A stretch of DNA of 64,000 nt. It comes from Pyrocephalus nanus. Its lineage: Eukaryota; Chordata; Aves; Passeriformes; Tyrannidae. The notes below the pieces were generated by a model. That model searched no databases, had not been told where the DNA came from, and saw only the letters and a list, made by a program, of their open reading frames with translations. Position numbers and translations under genes: made by a program. Shown here one piece after another: positions 36,865 through 49,007 of this stretch. The stretch covers positions 36,605,866 to 36,669,865 of the forward strand of contig CM076261.1 of assembly GCA_038380795.1 (NCBI GenBank), given 5' to 3'. Numbering within the stretch: position 1 is the first letter of the stretch; every line of letters begins with the position of its first letter.

Positions 36865-37595
36865 AAAGTGAGTGAGCAATTGGTTGATGGATCCAGGCTC
36901 AAAGGAATATACTAAATGGCATTACATCAAGCTGGCAGCCAGATACAAGTGGTGTTCCTCCCAACTCAATTTTGGGGCCAGTGTTCTTTAATGTTTTTAT
37001 CAATTATCTGAGTCCATGTACCTTAATTAAGTTCCCTGATGATACTAAAACAAGAAGAGCTGTGGACTCCATTCAGGGTAGAGAGGTGTTAAAAGAGATC
37101 TGGATAGACTGGAGAGCAGGGCAATCAGCTGTATGAAATTTATCAAGAGCAAGTTCTGGCTTCTCCATCTGGGACAGGAAAACCCAGGAGATGGAGATGG
37201 AGAAAGATTTAGAAGGAGCAGCTGAGGACACTTGGCTTGTCCAGCTTGGAGAAGAAAAGGCTGAGGTGTGACTCATCACAGTCAACACCTTCCTCAAGGA
37301 GTGCAGTGATAAGGGAGGTGTTGATCTCTGGTGACCAGTGATAGGACACAGGAAAATGGAATTAAGCTGTGTCAGGAGAAGCTCAGATTGGGTACTGGGA
37401 AAAGGTTCTTCATGGAGAGGGTGGGTATTCACTGGAGCATGCTCTCCAGAGAAATGGTCATGACCCCAAACCTACCAGAGTTGAAGGAGTATATGGCTGA
37501 TGCTCTTAGTTCTATGGTTTAAGGTAGTCCTGTAAGGAACATGGATTCAACGTTCCTTATGAGTCCCTTCCAACTTGAACCTTCTATGATTCTAA
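36865..37595 (+). mobile_element. CR1 LINE with internal deletion
   Basis: The longest CR1 copy here. It begins in ORF2 ('gtgagcaattggttgatgg'), passes the reverse-transcriptase core, then 'gactggagagcagggcaatc' and 'gacaggaaaaccc'. A deletion follows, then the 3' region ('cttgtccagcttggagaaga', 'agtgataggacac', 'gtcccttccaacttgaacc') and the tail 'ttctatgattcta'. Several indels break the coding part. Open frames at 37073-37432 and 37331-37522 run across or antisense to it and are not genes. Confidence 0.93.
36966..37043 (+). pseudogene. CR1 reverse transcriptase core remnant
   Basis: One frame stays open from 'SILGPVFFNVFINYLS' to the catalytic box region, which reads FPDD at 37032-37043 where CR1 elements normally carry FADD. 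The endonuclease, most of the polymerase and the rest of ORF2 are missing. This is a dead fragment without a likely product. Confidence 0.85.
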
Positions 37596-38386
37596 TAAAC
37601 AAACACACAAAAGTAAAGAATCATTTCAAGTCTCACTGCTGATGCATCTAATTGGCACTTATTACTTTTTCTCCCTTTATCTTCTCTACCCTCATCGTAC
37701 ATTTCCCACGAGATTTCCTAACAGCAATCCACAATGGGACATAAATGGCCTTCTGTGAAGAAGACAAGAAAAGAGCAAGGAAAAGCTGAAGTTCCTCAGA
37801 AATTGTCAGCTACAGGATGGACTGCATATTGAAGATAAATGAGAGCTCACTGTGTTGGTGTTTATCAGCAGTCAAGAGGTATGTAGTTGCCTAGCACAAC
37901 AACCTGACACTCAGAGAAATGACAGTTTTTATTTTTGTTCCTATTAAAGAGAAATAATTTGTAATCCTCACAGATCATGGAATTAAGAACCATGAGAACA
38001 CAAAAAGGGAGAAAAAAACATTTAATTTCAGCTTATTGGCACGTAAGTAGATGAGGCAAAAGAGCCTTGTGTAAGGGTACTACAAAAGGATTTAGGTAAC
38101 TTCAGTTAAGTTCCATGTTTTGAAGAACATGCTCACAGATCATAGATGGGCTCACCATGGAGTGGTTTTAATCTTTTAATCTTTAATCTTTCTTTTGGCC
38201 CTTAGCTTTAGTTTTGGGGAAAAGCCAGCTCTCTCAGTGGTCAATGTAATTAATTTTTCTGCTTGAGTGAAGACACAATTTCATATTAGCAGCTGTCTAA
38301 TGAATGGTAAAGTAATCTTGACATGGTGTTGATATTCATTACCATCTAAAGCAATGCCTATGCTAAGGCTAATTTTTGATCACAGA
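37596..38386. other. Unique sequence between CR1 and LTR
   Basis: No gene or repeat seen apart from a short 'tttaatctt' iteration near 38168-38190. Confidence 0.55.
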
Positions 38387-38960
38387 TGTCATGGTTTAAG
38401 CCCAGCAGGCAACTAAGCCCCACATAGCCTTGCACTCACTCTCCCCATGTCAGGATGGGGGAGAGAATCAGAAAAGTAAAAGTGAGAAAACTTGTGGTTT
38501 GAGACAAAGACAGTTTAATAGGTAAAGCAAAAGCCACATAAACAAACAGAGCAAAACAAGGAATTCACTCAGTAATTCTCACAGGAATCAGGTGTTCAGC
38601 CATCTCTAGGAAAGTTGGGGTCCATCATGAGTAGCAGTGGGAAGACAAACACCACCACTCTGAACATGTTCCCTCCTTCCTTATTGTTCCTCCAGCTTTA
38701 TATGACAATATGATTCCATATGGTATGGAATATCCCTTTGGTAAGTTGGTATCAGCTGTCTAAGCTGGGTCCCCTCCCAGGTCCTTGTACACCCACAGCC
38801 TATTTGCTGGTGGGATGGATAAGAAACAGAAAAGTCCTTGGCATTGTGTAAGCACAGATCAGAGATAATCAAAATACCCCTGTGTTATCAGCAATCATTT
38901 GGTCACAAATACAAAACACACTCTATACCAGCTACTAACTCAGTCAAAACCAGCATAGCA
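38387..38960 (-). mobile_element. Solo LTR of an avian ERVL-type retrovirus
   Basis: Plus-strand termini are 'tgtcatggtttaagcccagc' and 'aaaaccagcatagca'. In functional (minus) orientation it has a TATAAAG box (complement of 38696-38702) and an ATTAAA polyadenylation signal (complement of 38514-38519). I recognise it as a frequent neoavian ERVL-type LTR of about 0.55-0.6 kb, so the length is near complete. No internal retroviral sequence adjoins, so it is a solo LTR. The flanks gatcacaga and gattacaaa are similar but not identical and could be a decayed target duplication. Confidence 0.87.
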
Positions 38961-40534
38961 GATTACAAACTTTTATCTACTCTAACAGTGTTGTGCTTTG
39001 TATTGGTCTAAATAATCTTGCTTACCTTCATCAGGCATCTGTACTACCAGTCATGCTACAGTTTTGGCAGCATACTTACTGTGTCTACACGTGAGGAGCA
39101 TCTGCTCCCCCAGACATGTTGAACATGGATTGTATTACTGCATACTCCTGATTGCTGAAAAAGGACTGGCAGGAAGCTCTAGACCTGGCCTGAATCTCTT
39201 CAGCCATCTGGTGCTTGCTGGCTTTGTAATCCCATATCATGCCAAGATTTATAAAAAAAGCATTGGTTTTACAGATAAAAACAATTGACAATAGTGGCTT
39301 TTTGCACAGGAGTGCAAAAATCAGAGAGCATAGTTTCCTTCTGCTGACAGCTTCCTGCAGTCCCATCTGGCATTCTGTGTTCTCTGATTAAACCCATATA
39401 CTATTAGAGGCAGTGACACATGCTAACAGTTGCTATAGTTGTGATCCAAATACAACTAGAAAAATCTTTCCTGAATTGTAAGTTTTTGCTGCTTAAATAT
39501 TTTCTGTTTATCTGCCTGTATCTGAAAGTTTCTTCTCCTTCTGTATTTCAGATACTTTCCTTATGTTTTTTAACAATTGCATGATGAGTTTAATTACAAT
39601 GGACAGATAAGTAGGAGTTTCAGTACGATTTCAATTTGTAGACTTTGTACGTGAGTTACTTCAAACATGATTTAATGAAATTATGGAAGGTTCTGCTTCT
39701 AGAAAGTACACAATTACAGTGGTTATCCTTTGAGCTGAAAAAAAAAAAAATCTCTCACCTTCTCTTTTCTTTTTTTCATCCATTTAGATTACAGTTCTAC
39801 AAAAATCTGATATCTTCATATATGCCTCTTCAGCTTAATCATTGCTGAGTACATGACCTAGCAATATTTATTCAATCCTAGACAAAAAGTCAGATGTAAT
39901 ACAAATTCTTTGCAGGATAATCTATTATCCTGCAAACTTCCTGATATCAATGAAAAAGGATTTTTATATTGCTACTTATATGCCTCTTCCTGATGAGCCT
40001 CAGATACACTGAAGATCCTGACGTGTGACTCCTACTTAAGATTAGCCCATTATTTGTTTTGTATGAGAAAGGGATGAAATTGCCTGACCTATTTTTATTA
40101 ACTTTCTTTCTCCCTTAACTTTAAGAAACTTTTTTTTTTCTCCCTTTCCCTTCCTATTCCTCCACATCTAGCTATCGATTTACAACTGCTGTGGGGCCAC
40201 CATTTCTCAGAATATATAACAATGGGTGATGTTTAATCAAAAAGCAAATAATAAAGGGAACAAAGGCTTCAAAATCAAGCTTTTGTGATAAAAGTTAGGT
40301 GAAAAAACCTGTCATAGCACACTATAAAATGCAGCTGTTCTGCAGTTTAGATGTTCAATCAACATTACATGACATCTCTTGCAGAGAGGATGGCTTTTCC
40401 TGCTGTAGTGTTGCTAACCCCAGGGCCTGGAACACCTGCATTCACACACCTGTCTTGACTTTCCCTTTTGTGACTGATGGGAATTCATTCTGCTTCCTTG
40501 CTCTCTATGAGTCTTTTTGACATTTTGTGGTCAG

Positions 40535-40569
40535 ATTGGTTTGGTTTGTTTGTTTGGTTTGGTTTTGGG
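40535..40569. repeat. (TTTGG)n/(TTTG)n simple repeat
   Basis: Imperfect short tandem units, about 40 bp upstream of an A19 tract. Confidence 0.85.
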
Positions 40570-40610
40570 ATCAAAACATTCTTTAGTCAGGTAGAACAAG
40601 ATAGCACAGG

Positions 40611-40629
40611 AAAAAAAAAAAAAAAAAAA
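40611..40629. repeat. A19 homopolymer
   Basis: Uninterrupted adenines; no retroposon body recognised upstream. Confidence 0.92.
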
Positions 40630-41689
40630 GATTTTAAACCAGAAATGTGTCTGTCTCACACCACAGTATCTCCTGTCAATCTTCTGTAAAAGCATCTTTG
40701 CTCAACTATCTTTGTTTCTGGGTTGGAAAAGAAATCTTACTTTATACTGTTGCTTTAATGTGGCCTCTGTGTGTTTCTCTCAGTGCCTCAGAAAAAGGAG
40801 TAAATTTTGGAGTTTTGCAGGAAAGTTATTTTAGAGAAATGAATACAGTGAAGTGTCTGTGTTAATATGAGCACATACGGGTTGTAAGTACATGTTCATT
40901 GCCAATGAAAGAAAAACTTATTAGCCTTTTTCTTGGGAGATGACTTGTCAGGTGAATTTAATTACTTCAGCGGGTTTTTTTTTTAAGTAGATGTCTGTAA
41001 GACTAAGTAGCACCAAGATGAAGAAGGTAAGTCATATTGGCATTTTATAAGGTCTGTGATGGGACAACACTGTGTAAAATGAGGCTTTTCATCTGTGCTT
41101 TCTTTAAGTTTTACATTTGTATTGAATGCAATTATATATTGCTCAAAATCAGTCACTGTATGGACTGACTGTATGCCCAGAACAGAAGGATGTTCAATAC
41201 AGATTGTTGGTATTTGCTAAATTTGCATCAGTTTTGAACATAAGTTGTAAAACCTGAAATGCTAGAAGAATTGTTCATGTGATGTTCACTACTAATGCTC
41301 TAGGATACATGAGATAAATCATCTTTGACTGAGAGTGCTGGAGTGATAACATTCTCCCTCAGTAAAGTAAGAATGTATTTTAACTTATTGTCACTTGACA
41401 AAACTGATATCATAGACTTTCTCCTCTGCAGTTTTTAGGAGAAAGTAACTCAATTTTTTTTTTTTCACAGATAACTTCTCTGGAGAGATGTATATGCAGA
41501 GGAATAGATTATTTTGTCCTTCATATATAATGAACAGTTTCATTCAGCTCTCAAGATATGTGCAATAATACTAGCTGTGATAATACAAAATGTGAAAATG
41601 CGTAACTTCACTGATTTCTATCTTTACCTTATGAAAATGTGGGATCTGAAATCCATTGTCTCTTTTTCTATACATATATATAGAAACTT

Positions 41690-41706
41690 ATATATATATA
41701 TATATA
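41690..41706. repeat. (TA)n microsatellite
   Basis: Pure TA run with a second CATATA block just upstream (41671-41682). Confidence 0.9.
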
Positions 41707-44102
41707 ATGTGTTGATTAATGTATGTTGCTACCATATACCATATTTCTGTAGTGAAAGACCTAGTTGAACCTTGTATTTTCAAGTTATCCTTTCTATTGT
41801 CTACATTATTGTAACATAGATTGCAATTTACTCTTTAGACATCCATAAATGAGGGAGACTTGACAAGTACAGAAATACCCATGTGTGCCCCAAGAAGAAA
41901 GCTAGCCACTGAAGTTCATTCATTTAACAATTTTTTCTATTATATATGGCAAATTGAGGAGTTAGAGCTTTCTTTTTAAATCTTTGACGACTTGCTACAG
42001 CCCTATCAGCCCTATCCAGACTTTGATTCCTTAAAAAAGCTCAAGTAAACCCAACATTTTTCTTTGCTTAAAACAGAAGGGTTTCTATCATTTTTTACCA
42101 GATGATGGTTACTCCAAGGGGAAGAAATAAAAACACGGTATATAATCTTTTTATCTACCATACTCAACAGAATCAAAACTGAGCAATCGGTTGGCAGCAG
42201 CTGAAACACAAAAACATGTTCTTTTCAATTCCTTTGAAGATGTGTTATTTCAAAGGTGAAAAACCATACAAAATTTGAGAAATGGGTTGCTAGGGTTAGG
42301 GGAAAATGACCATGCAGAAATATCATTTCACTAAAGAACATAAGTTATGCTGCAGAGGATCCAGTATATTAAGAATAGTGGCTGGAGAGGGGGGAGCTGA
42401 AATCTAAGATATGTATGACTTGAAAGATAACATTTCCAACAGTTCAGTTCAGTATGTGATCTTAAATTCCGGTGCTTTCCACATAGTTTCATTTACAGTT
42501 TTGTTTTTCAATGCATGAGTAGTAGATGGGCAAATGCACAGCACTGATAAATTCAAATAAAACCAAATGGCCCTTTGGAGTTTCACAGAGGCAATGATAG
42601 ATAGGTTTCCCCTAGAAAACCCTACAGTACATTGAAACCTCACCTTTCCAAGCAACCTGGTTTAAACCAATACTGATATTTAGAACTAGAATGCTTAAAG
42701 CGTTTGAAATCTGTGAGCCAAATTCTCTGCTTTGGCAAAGATGCCCTCAAGCAGTCTTCCACATAGAGAATGAAGAAGTTAGAAAATGTCACTTTTTAAT
42801 TTGATCTTTATGAAATTAAGCTGTTTCAGACAATTAACATGACCTAAGGCATTATAAGACACCCTTTGAACATGGATTTTTCTGAGAGAGAACCCACAGT
42901 TGCAGAAAACTAGATAACATAGAAATTATATAATAATTATAGAGACAGAATTATATAATCCAAGCCTTTACTGATGGGGGATTTCCTTAAATCTGCCAGC
43001 ACTCACGTTAGAGAGAAGGGGACTGAGGATACTTTTTACTTTTTGACATTGATAATTCAGACATGCAAAGTGATTTGGATTAAAATAAAACCAACATCAA
43101 ATATTTGTGCTTAATTACCCAGCGTGGACTTGAAGGTGACTGTGTGTCTTTAGTGAAGTTAGAAATAGTCTTCCATGAGACATCTAAAAGTCTTTGAATG
43201 TAGACAAACTTAAATTAAAATTATTAGTGCCTATAATTAACATCTGCATTAGGATAAAAAAATAACCACATACCAACATTATCATAATCACAACCACACG
43301 ATTATTTCAAAAGCTGTCAAAACAAATGCAAGCAGAAAGCTTTCCAAAAATCGTTATGGTTTGGAAAAACTTGAAAGTGGTATTTCTCTTATGATTTTGT
43401 GCAAGGCAATCTCACTGTTCCTTGACCTACAGTTTTTAGAGAACATCAGGATAAAATTCCTATATTTTTTCTCTGAATCAGAATTTCAATATCTAAGAGG
43501 GTTTTGTTGCTTTAGAATCTTTATGGGGAGTGTTTTGTTTTTCCCCACTCCATGCTTTAAATACCACACTTATGAGGGCCTGAACTTTAATTTAAATAAT
43601 ATAGGAATTATTCAATTCTGTGTAAAGAGAATTTTTTTTAAAAACATAAGCAAGAGGCATTCTAAGATGAAGACAAATATAGCAATGCCTTTTTATTTTT
43701 ATCCAGCCCTTTATATCACATTTTCTACCTTATGATTCAGATCACTGCAAAATTAAATGTTAAAAGTTAATATTATTTTAAATGCAGAAGGAAACAGGAG
43801 AAAATGTATCTATAAAATACTTTCTATTTGATATATTTTTGCTTTCCAAGAGCATAATTTTTGCTATAGTAGATGGAGGCAGAGAATGCACTGTTCACTC
43901 CTGATTTAGAACCCATACCTTTGTCACTGTCATCAGTTGTAGGATCACTGAATTCATAGCTCAAAAAGTAAGTCTGATGCACACAGAAGATTTCAGCTAC
44001 AGACTGATCATATATAGAAGTTAAATGTCTTCCTTTCTTACTTTATGAAAGTTATACACTCATATATGGTATTATTTATATATATATTTTACATGCATTC
44101 AC

Positions 44103-44273
44103 CTAATTGTCTGCTTCTGGTACAGCTGGGATTCATTCCAGGACAAGAAAATGAAGCAGAATGGCACTGCTAGGATGATCCACCCAATGAGCAGAAAAAT
44201 GTAAATATCTGTTCTCCTTTCCTGATCCTCTTCATTGTGTTTGATCTGACTGATTGCATATCCTGCCACTTCC
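44103..44273 (-). CDS. Candidate coding exon, one membrane segment
   Basis: I do not recognise this protein. On the minus strand a good acceptor (complement of 'ccctttaaaggaaaacaag', reading cttgttttcctttaaag) is followed by 57 open codons. Residues 1-22 are polar and charged ('ISQIKHNEEDQERRTD'). Residues about 23-43 are a clean hydrophobic helix ('YIFLLIGWIILAVPFCFIFL'). A short basic tail ends at TGA (44099-44101). The frame enters in phase 2. The stop overlaps a donor-like 'TTAG|GTGAAT', so the exon could also be internal (171 nt, a multiple of three). Base composition is more balanced than the surroundings. It has no ATG of its own, so other exons would be needed; a possible upstream partner lies at 44730-44801. 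No canonical AATAAA was seen directly downstream. Chance remains possible. Confidence 0.33.
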
Positions 44274-44729
44274 CTTTAAAGGAAAACAAGTATGCTAAAA
44301 ATGGTTTCAGTCCCCCCATAAAAGTAGATCCTCTGTAACAGGAGGCCACTCACAAGGAGCAAATACTGATAAATTTTTCAAATTTACATGTAACCTTCAA
44401 CAGATCTGGGGATGTGCCATGTAAGCCTGCCTCCCTACTGCAGCGTAGTGATTTACTTCAAGGTTGACTCAGTGTGTCTACGAGATTGACTCATGAATAA
44501 AAGAAACCAGTGCAAGGTAAAACAGAAGAAGAGCATGGAAATCTAAAAAGTTACTGTTACTATGTTGTCTCCTTGGAATTGAATTAATGGTCTTGCTTTC
44601 ATCACCAAAACAACACATCTGGCACTCAGGTGAGTGAAAAACACTACCTCCAGGCCAGACATCACAATTGGCATGACTTCGTTTTATGCAAGGAGGAAAT
44701 AGTCATCTTATGAAGGAGCTGAAACTTAC

Positions 44730-44801
44730 CAGTAGCCCAACTGTCCTACAAGCTAAAAATTGTTCCATATTTAGCACTTTCTCTTCAGATGAGATGTATG
44801 G
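44730..44801 (-). CDS. Possible small coding exon (72 nt)
   Basis: On the minus strand, an acceptor-like 'cttaaccacag' precedes 24 open codons ('SSEEKVLNMEQFLACRTVGL' within them) and a strong donor ctactg|gtaagt. Only one frame is open; it is in phase 0 at both ends, which does not directly match the phase 2 entry of the exon candidate at 44103-44273. A bridging exon would be required, for which 44355-44400 has a GTGAGT donor and a compatible open frame. Short open stretches like this are common by chance. Confidence 0.18.
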
Positions 44802-44834
44802 CTGTGGTTAAGTTCTAACTTTACCCATTTAACT

Positions 44835-44853
44835 AAAAAAAAAAAAAAAAAAA
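44835..44853. repeat. A19 homopolymer
   Basis: Uninterrupted adenines. Confidence 0.92.
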
Positions 44854-44916
44854 GGATATCTAAATATGAATTTGAATGAAAACACCACATTACAAGAATA
44901 TAAAATCTCCCCACTC

Positions 44917-44940
44917 AAAAAAAAAAAAAAAAAAAAAAAA
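44917..44940. repeat. A24 homopolymer
   Basis: Uninterrupted adenines, only 63 bp after another A19 tract. No SINE or processed-gene body is recognisable upstream of either. Confidence 0.92.
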
Positions 44941-47900
44941 GACCAACAAACAAACAAGATCACACACAAAATCAAAAAAGTTTACAAAGAAACTGTTTCT
45001 GTAAAGAAACTACATATCTTCCTTCACCTGGAGAGCTGATTCATGTATGAAATATATCTCTTAACATATACCTTTGAGAAATACAGTCACTGTGGATAGT
45101 ACATAAAAACCTGAGGAGCTAAGAGAGAGGGCTTAATATTTTCCTCGTACTTTTTAATGCAATAGTTTTGATTTAGCTTTACTTTTTAAGAAACAAATTA
45201 ACTTTCAATAAGCACATAATTTAATTTAATAGCATGCAGTCAGACAGGATTTTTATGACATTTCCAGCAAAAAGCTACTACAAAAGAAGGTTCTAAGGCT
45301 GAAACAGACCTTTAGCTGACCTCAGTATCATAGGCCATGAAAATTATTTTTGTTTTATGTTAGGGAAAAAGTATGGTTCATTCAAAAGACAATAAAAAGT
45401 TCCTAATTAATGAACTACGAAGAAGGTTGGTCACTTAAATTGGAGAAGAATGGCTGTAAAGATTAAAAATTAAAAAATTAATATCCTTTCTAAAAATAAG
45501 AAGACTGAATATAGGTTAACTCAGCTTCTATTCATAGTGATATATATTCTGATTTTAAACACCTTCAATGACAAAGACTTTCAATTTCACTTATTTCTTC
45601 AGCCTTTTTCTGCATTTTATAAATTAATTCCATAAGACACTGAACTCTGCAAATTTGTCTTATATTTTCTTTGTTTAGTGCTCACATTGTGTGCGGCAAC
45701 ATTAATCTTAAAGGAAACCTATGTTCAAAGGGGTGATAGTTTATAAAATATAAAGTTTTAGTATTAAATGTAATAATTCTTGCATAAGTTACATTTGGAA
45801 CTTATTTAACAACGTGCACAAAGTCATAATAGAGTTTATGTTTTTACTTCATCTTCCCCTCCATCTTCCCCTCTTCCCCAAATTTTTTCAATGGTATTAA
45901 TAATGATTGACTAATTATATTATTATGACTGGCTTACAGGGAAATATCAGTATAACTCCTTCAGTTTGTAACTTCTTCAGTGATCTATGAATGGCCAATG
46001 TTACATCTAGAAGAGAACTAGAGAACAAGAAGAAAATGTGTTTTAAATATATATTGAATTTGGTATATGTTAAGGTAATTATGCTGCATATATGTAATCT
46101 GTAAAGTCATGAATATCAGGTTAGTGTTCAAAGATACTAGTTCCTCCTTTTCCCACTCAGGAAAAAGAAAAAGAATCACAGACAAGTTTCCAAAATCATG
46201 AGTTTGATATTATTTATGCTGAATTTTGTCTTTTGTTCAGAAATTTATGTTCATTTGTTGTTTCATTGTCAGGCAGAATATTGTGAAAATTGCTAAATCA
46301 GGACCAAAATTCTCTTATGAACAGTTCCTGATAGTGATATTCCCAGTACTGGTATTTTTCCTAACTATTTGTTAATGCATAGCTTATTTTTTCTGCAATT
46401 GTTTTATCTTCCTCTGACTCTCAGTCAGAAACTACATGGCCTCAGAGGACTTTTATCATAGGTGATACAACATGAATGAGCATGAACAAAGCCACTCTCA
46501 GTTTAATCACTATAAATTTGTATTTTTTCTCCTAAGGGAAAAAACTTATCCTGAGTACAAAGCATACAAACAACTTCCCTAATATTCATGGCTTTTGGTA
46601 GTTCTCTGTGCTTGAAATGGTATGTGGATATAAAGCAATGAAGCACATCTTTTTGTACTAACCAGAACAAATTATGTCCCTTATTGGTCACTGCTGTCAG
46701 CTCTGTGGTAGATATGTTCAAAGTGCCGTACTGCTGAGACTGTGATTAATGGCAGTTATCAACTTGGTCTCTCAAAGTGACATAAAACTGATGACAATCA
46801 GAGTGTTTATCTAACCACTGATGTATGACATATAAAAAAATGGGGAAAATGTTAATGCATGCTGAGCGTCATTAGTAGATTAAGCTTCAAAAAGCATTTT
46901 TGGTGTATTGTATTTTGTGATGGGTTAATTATAGTGCTTTAAGCTCCTCTAGCAAGCCATTTGAATATTTTCCCCCATGTAAATAAGTGGTATTTCATAG
47001 CTTAATCTATTACTGTGTCAGGGGTTGAAAGGGTACAGAGTGAACAGATAAATTAGCCAAAGCTGCTAACCATGGGAAACTCTGAGGACACCATCACAGA
47101 ACTTCTCTTTCTTCACCCTCAGTTCTGTTATTTATCTCAATGTAGTCACAAACCCAGAAGCATTTATTTCTTCTCTAATTTCACTCCTACTCAGATGTCT
47201 GAGCTTGACTTCCCTCATGCTTTCAGGCAAACCTATCTGATTTCAAATTTAATCAAGGATAGGAAAATTTAGCAAGCAAGGCAAAGAGAGTTTTTTTCCT
47301 ATTGATTTTCAAGATTAATTAAGGGCTTTGTAAAATAAAATGGGTCTCAACATAAATACACTGAAAATATCATCTGTAACTTTTTGAATAACTGATTGGA
47401 AGATGAATCCATAAACTCAGCAATACAATTCTATGCAAAGTCTATCATCATTCAACTAAAATGATCAAATACGCTAAATAGCAGATGTGCTCTTGCTTTC
47501 CTCTGCTGAAGGAACAAAATTTGCATTTATTTTTCTGGAAACAGATATGTCACAAGTTTCACAGCCAAAAATGTGGTTATATGAGTTGAAAGGCCAACAA
47601 AATAGTTAACTCCTAATTCCAGACAGAAATTGAAGCACAACAAAACCATCAGCTAGAAAAATTAATAGCCCAGGAAGAAGGCCAGATACCTCTGTCCTTG
47701 ACTACATATAATATTCATGATATATGTATATATGTAAAGATAAAATTCCTATATGTTCAATTGCAGGATTCAGATTCAAGGCAATTCTGCCAGGAAACAA
47801 TTTTTAGAATAAATGGAGATTTCCATATCTGAGGGATCAGTCTTATTGTTGCCATGGAAACAAAAAGAATAAATCCTATACAGGCTTTTAAAATGCATGT

Positions 47901-48280
47901 TGGTGACAGCAGGGCTATAGAAAAAGTTAGAACAAACGGATGTATTAAGTACAAAGGACTTGAGAATTAAATGAAAAATGTCATTGGGCTATATTCTTTT
48001 CACTTACTCTTCAATTTAGTATGACTTTATTAGTAAATTATTAGAACATTTCCAAGTTTAAACACAACAAATACAATGGCCCAGCTGCTTTGCTTCAGGT
48101 ATTTGGTGTTTCACAAAAGCATATACCAATGTTGAATTAGAGATTTTCAGAGACATACCACATAACATAAAAAAAAAGTGGTGACAGTTAACACTGTAGC
48201 ACTTTTAACACTTTTAACTGTTAACTGTTAGTATGTACCCATGAACTCCTGCCTCTAAGTAATTTTTCTTTCTTACTTAC
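44941..48280. other. Gene-free AT-rich unique sequence
   Basis: No recognised gene, LTR or LINE. Short CT-rich stretch at 45848-45890. Confidence 0.55.
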
Positions 48281-48302
48281 TTTTTTTTTTTTTTTTTTTT
48301 TT
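48281..48302. repeat. T22 homopolymer
   Basis: Uninterrupted thymines. On the minus strand this is an A-tract following about 200 bp of GC-balanced sequence with a 67-codon open frame (48476-48273, lysine-rich at its end because of the tract). A retrocopy tail is possible but no polyadenylation signal or target duplication was seen. Confidence 0.9.
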
Positions 48303-48949
48303 AACAAAGCTACCTCTGGAGGAGAGTCTTCCCATGTCAGCAATTGCAGGAGCTGAATCCAGGCTTAGGACCACTTTACAGATTTTTTCTCTCGCTGCGG
48401 TCTGTCTCTTCCCTTTTAAGAGCAGTGATTCTCCTTTTTTCTGCACCAACAAGCATCCTTTTTCAATATCACCCACTTTCCTTCTCCCTTCTTAAAGCAT
48501 CAGGAAAATGGAGGATATTACCTATTGAAACCATTAGCAGCAGACCTTGACTGCTCAGAGTCCTTGAAGGTCTGTTAGAAGCTCAGTGGATACCTTTTAG
48601 ACACACACAGCCATATCAGCTACCTTCAAACACCATAATTGGGTCAGAAAGGAGCAAACCCAAAGCATCTTCCCTGTGGAAAAGCCATCACTTCTGCAGC
48701 TGATGGAAGCAACTCCATAGCTCCTGCATAGGGAATTTTTCAAAAGTAGGACATAGGAGAGGGATGGAATATTGCAGTTTGAATGGGCAGGTCATAAGTT
48801 TCTGGTGTACCTTAGCACTTCTGTGACACCTTGCCTTCCCCTAAGGTGAATATTAACTGATCAACAGAACTGGGAGATGATTCATAGCTCCCTGATAGCT
48901 AATCAGTGCTCTTTGTGTTAAGCAGATCACAGGAGAGAGAAAGAAACTG

Positions 48950-48955
48950 TTTATT
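48950..48955 (-). promoter_or_regulatory. AATAAA polyadenylation signal (candidate)
   Basis: AATAAA on the minus strand, 52 nt after the TGA of the exon candidate at 49008-49175, followed by 'cagtttctttctctctcctgt' with a T/GT-rich character. Spacing fits a very short 3' UTR. AATAAA is frequent in AT-rich DNA, so it only has weight together with the open frame. Confidence 0.3.
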
Positions 48956-49007
48956 GCTTTCGTGCATTCCCAAGGCAACACATAATCAGAACAAATAGTG
49001 TAGGAAG

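Larger units (their letters stand above)
38961..44098. other. Gene-free AT-rich unique sequence
   Basis: Contains a TTTGG/TTTG simple repeat at 40535-40569, an A19 tract and a TA microsatellite. A possible small exon-like stretch at 40982-41026 is discussed under findings. Open frames at 39085-39366 and 43361-43735 have no splice or homology support. Confidence 0.5.

Noticed and set aside
37073..37522. 119- and 63-codon open frames
   Set aside because: They cross the 3' non-coding region of a CR1, one antisense to it.
39085..39366. 93-codon minus-strand frame ending next to a caca|gtaagt donor
   Set aside because: Its stop codon comes before the donor, and no convincing acceptor precedes the open part.
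43361..43735. 124-codon open frame
   Set aside because: Starts with a non-ATG codon and has the Phe/Ile/Lys-rich composition of AT-rich DNA; no splice or family evidence.
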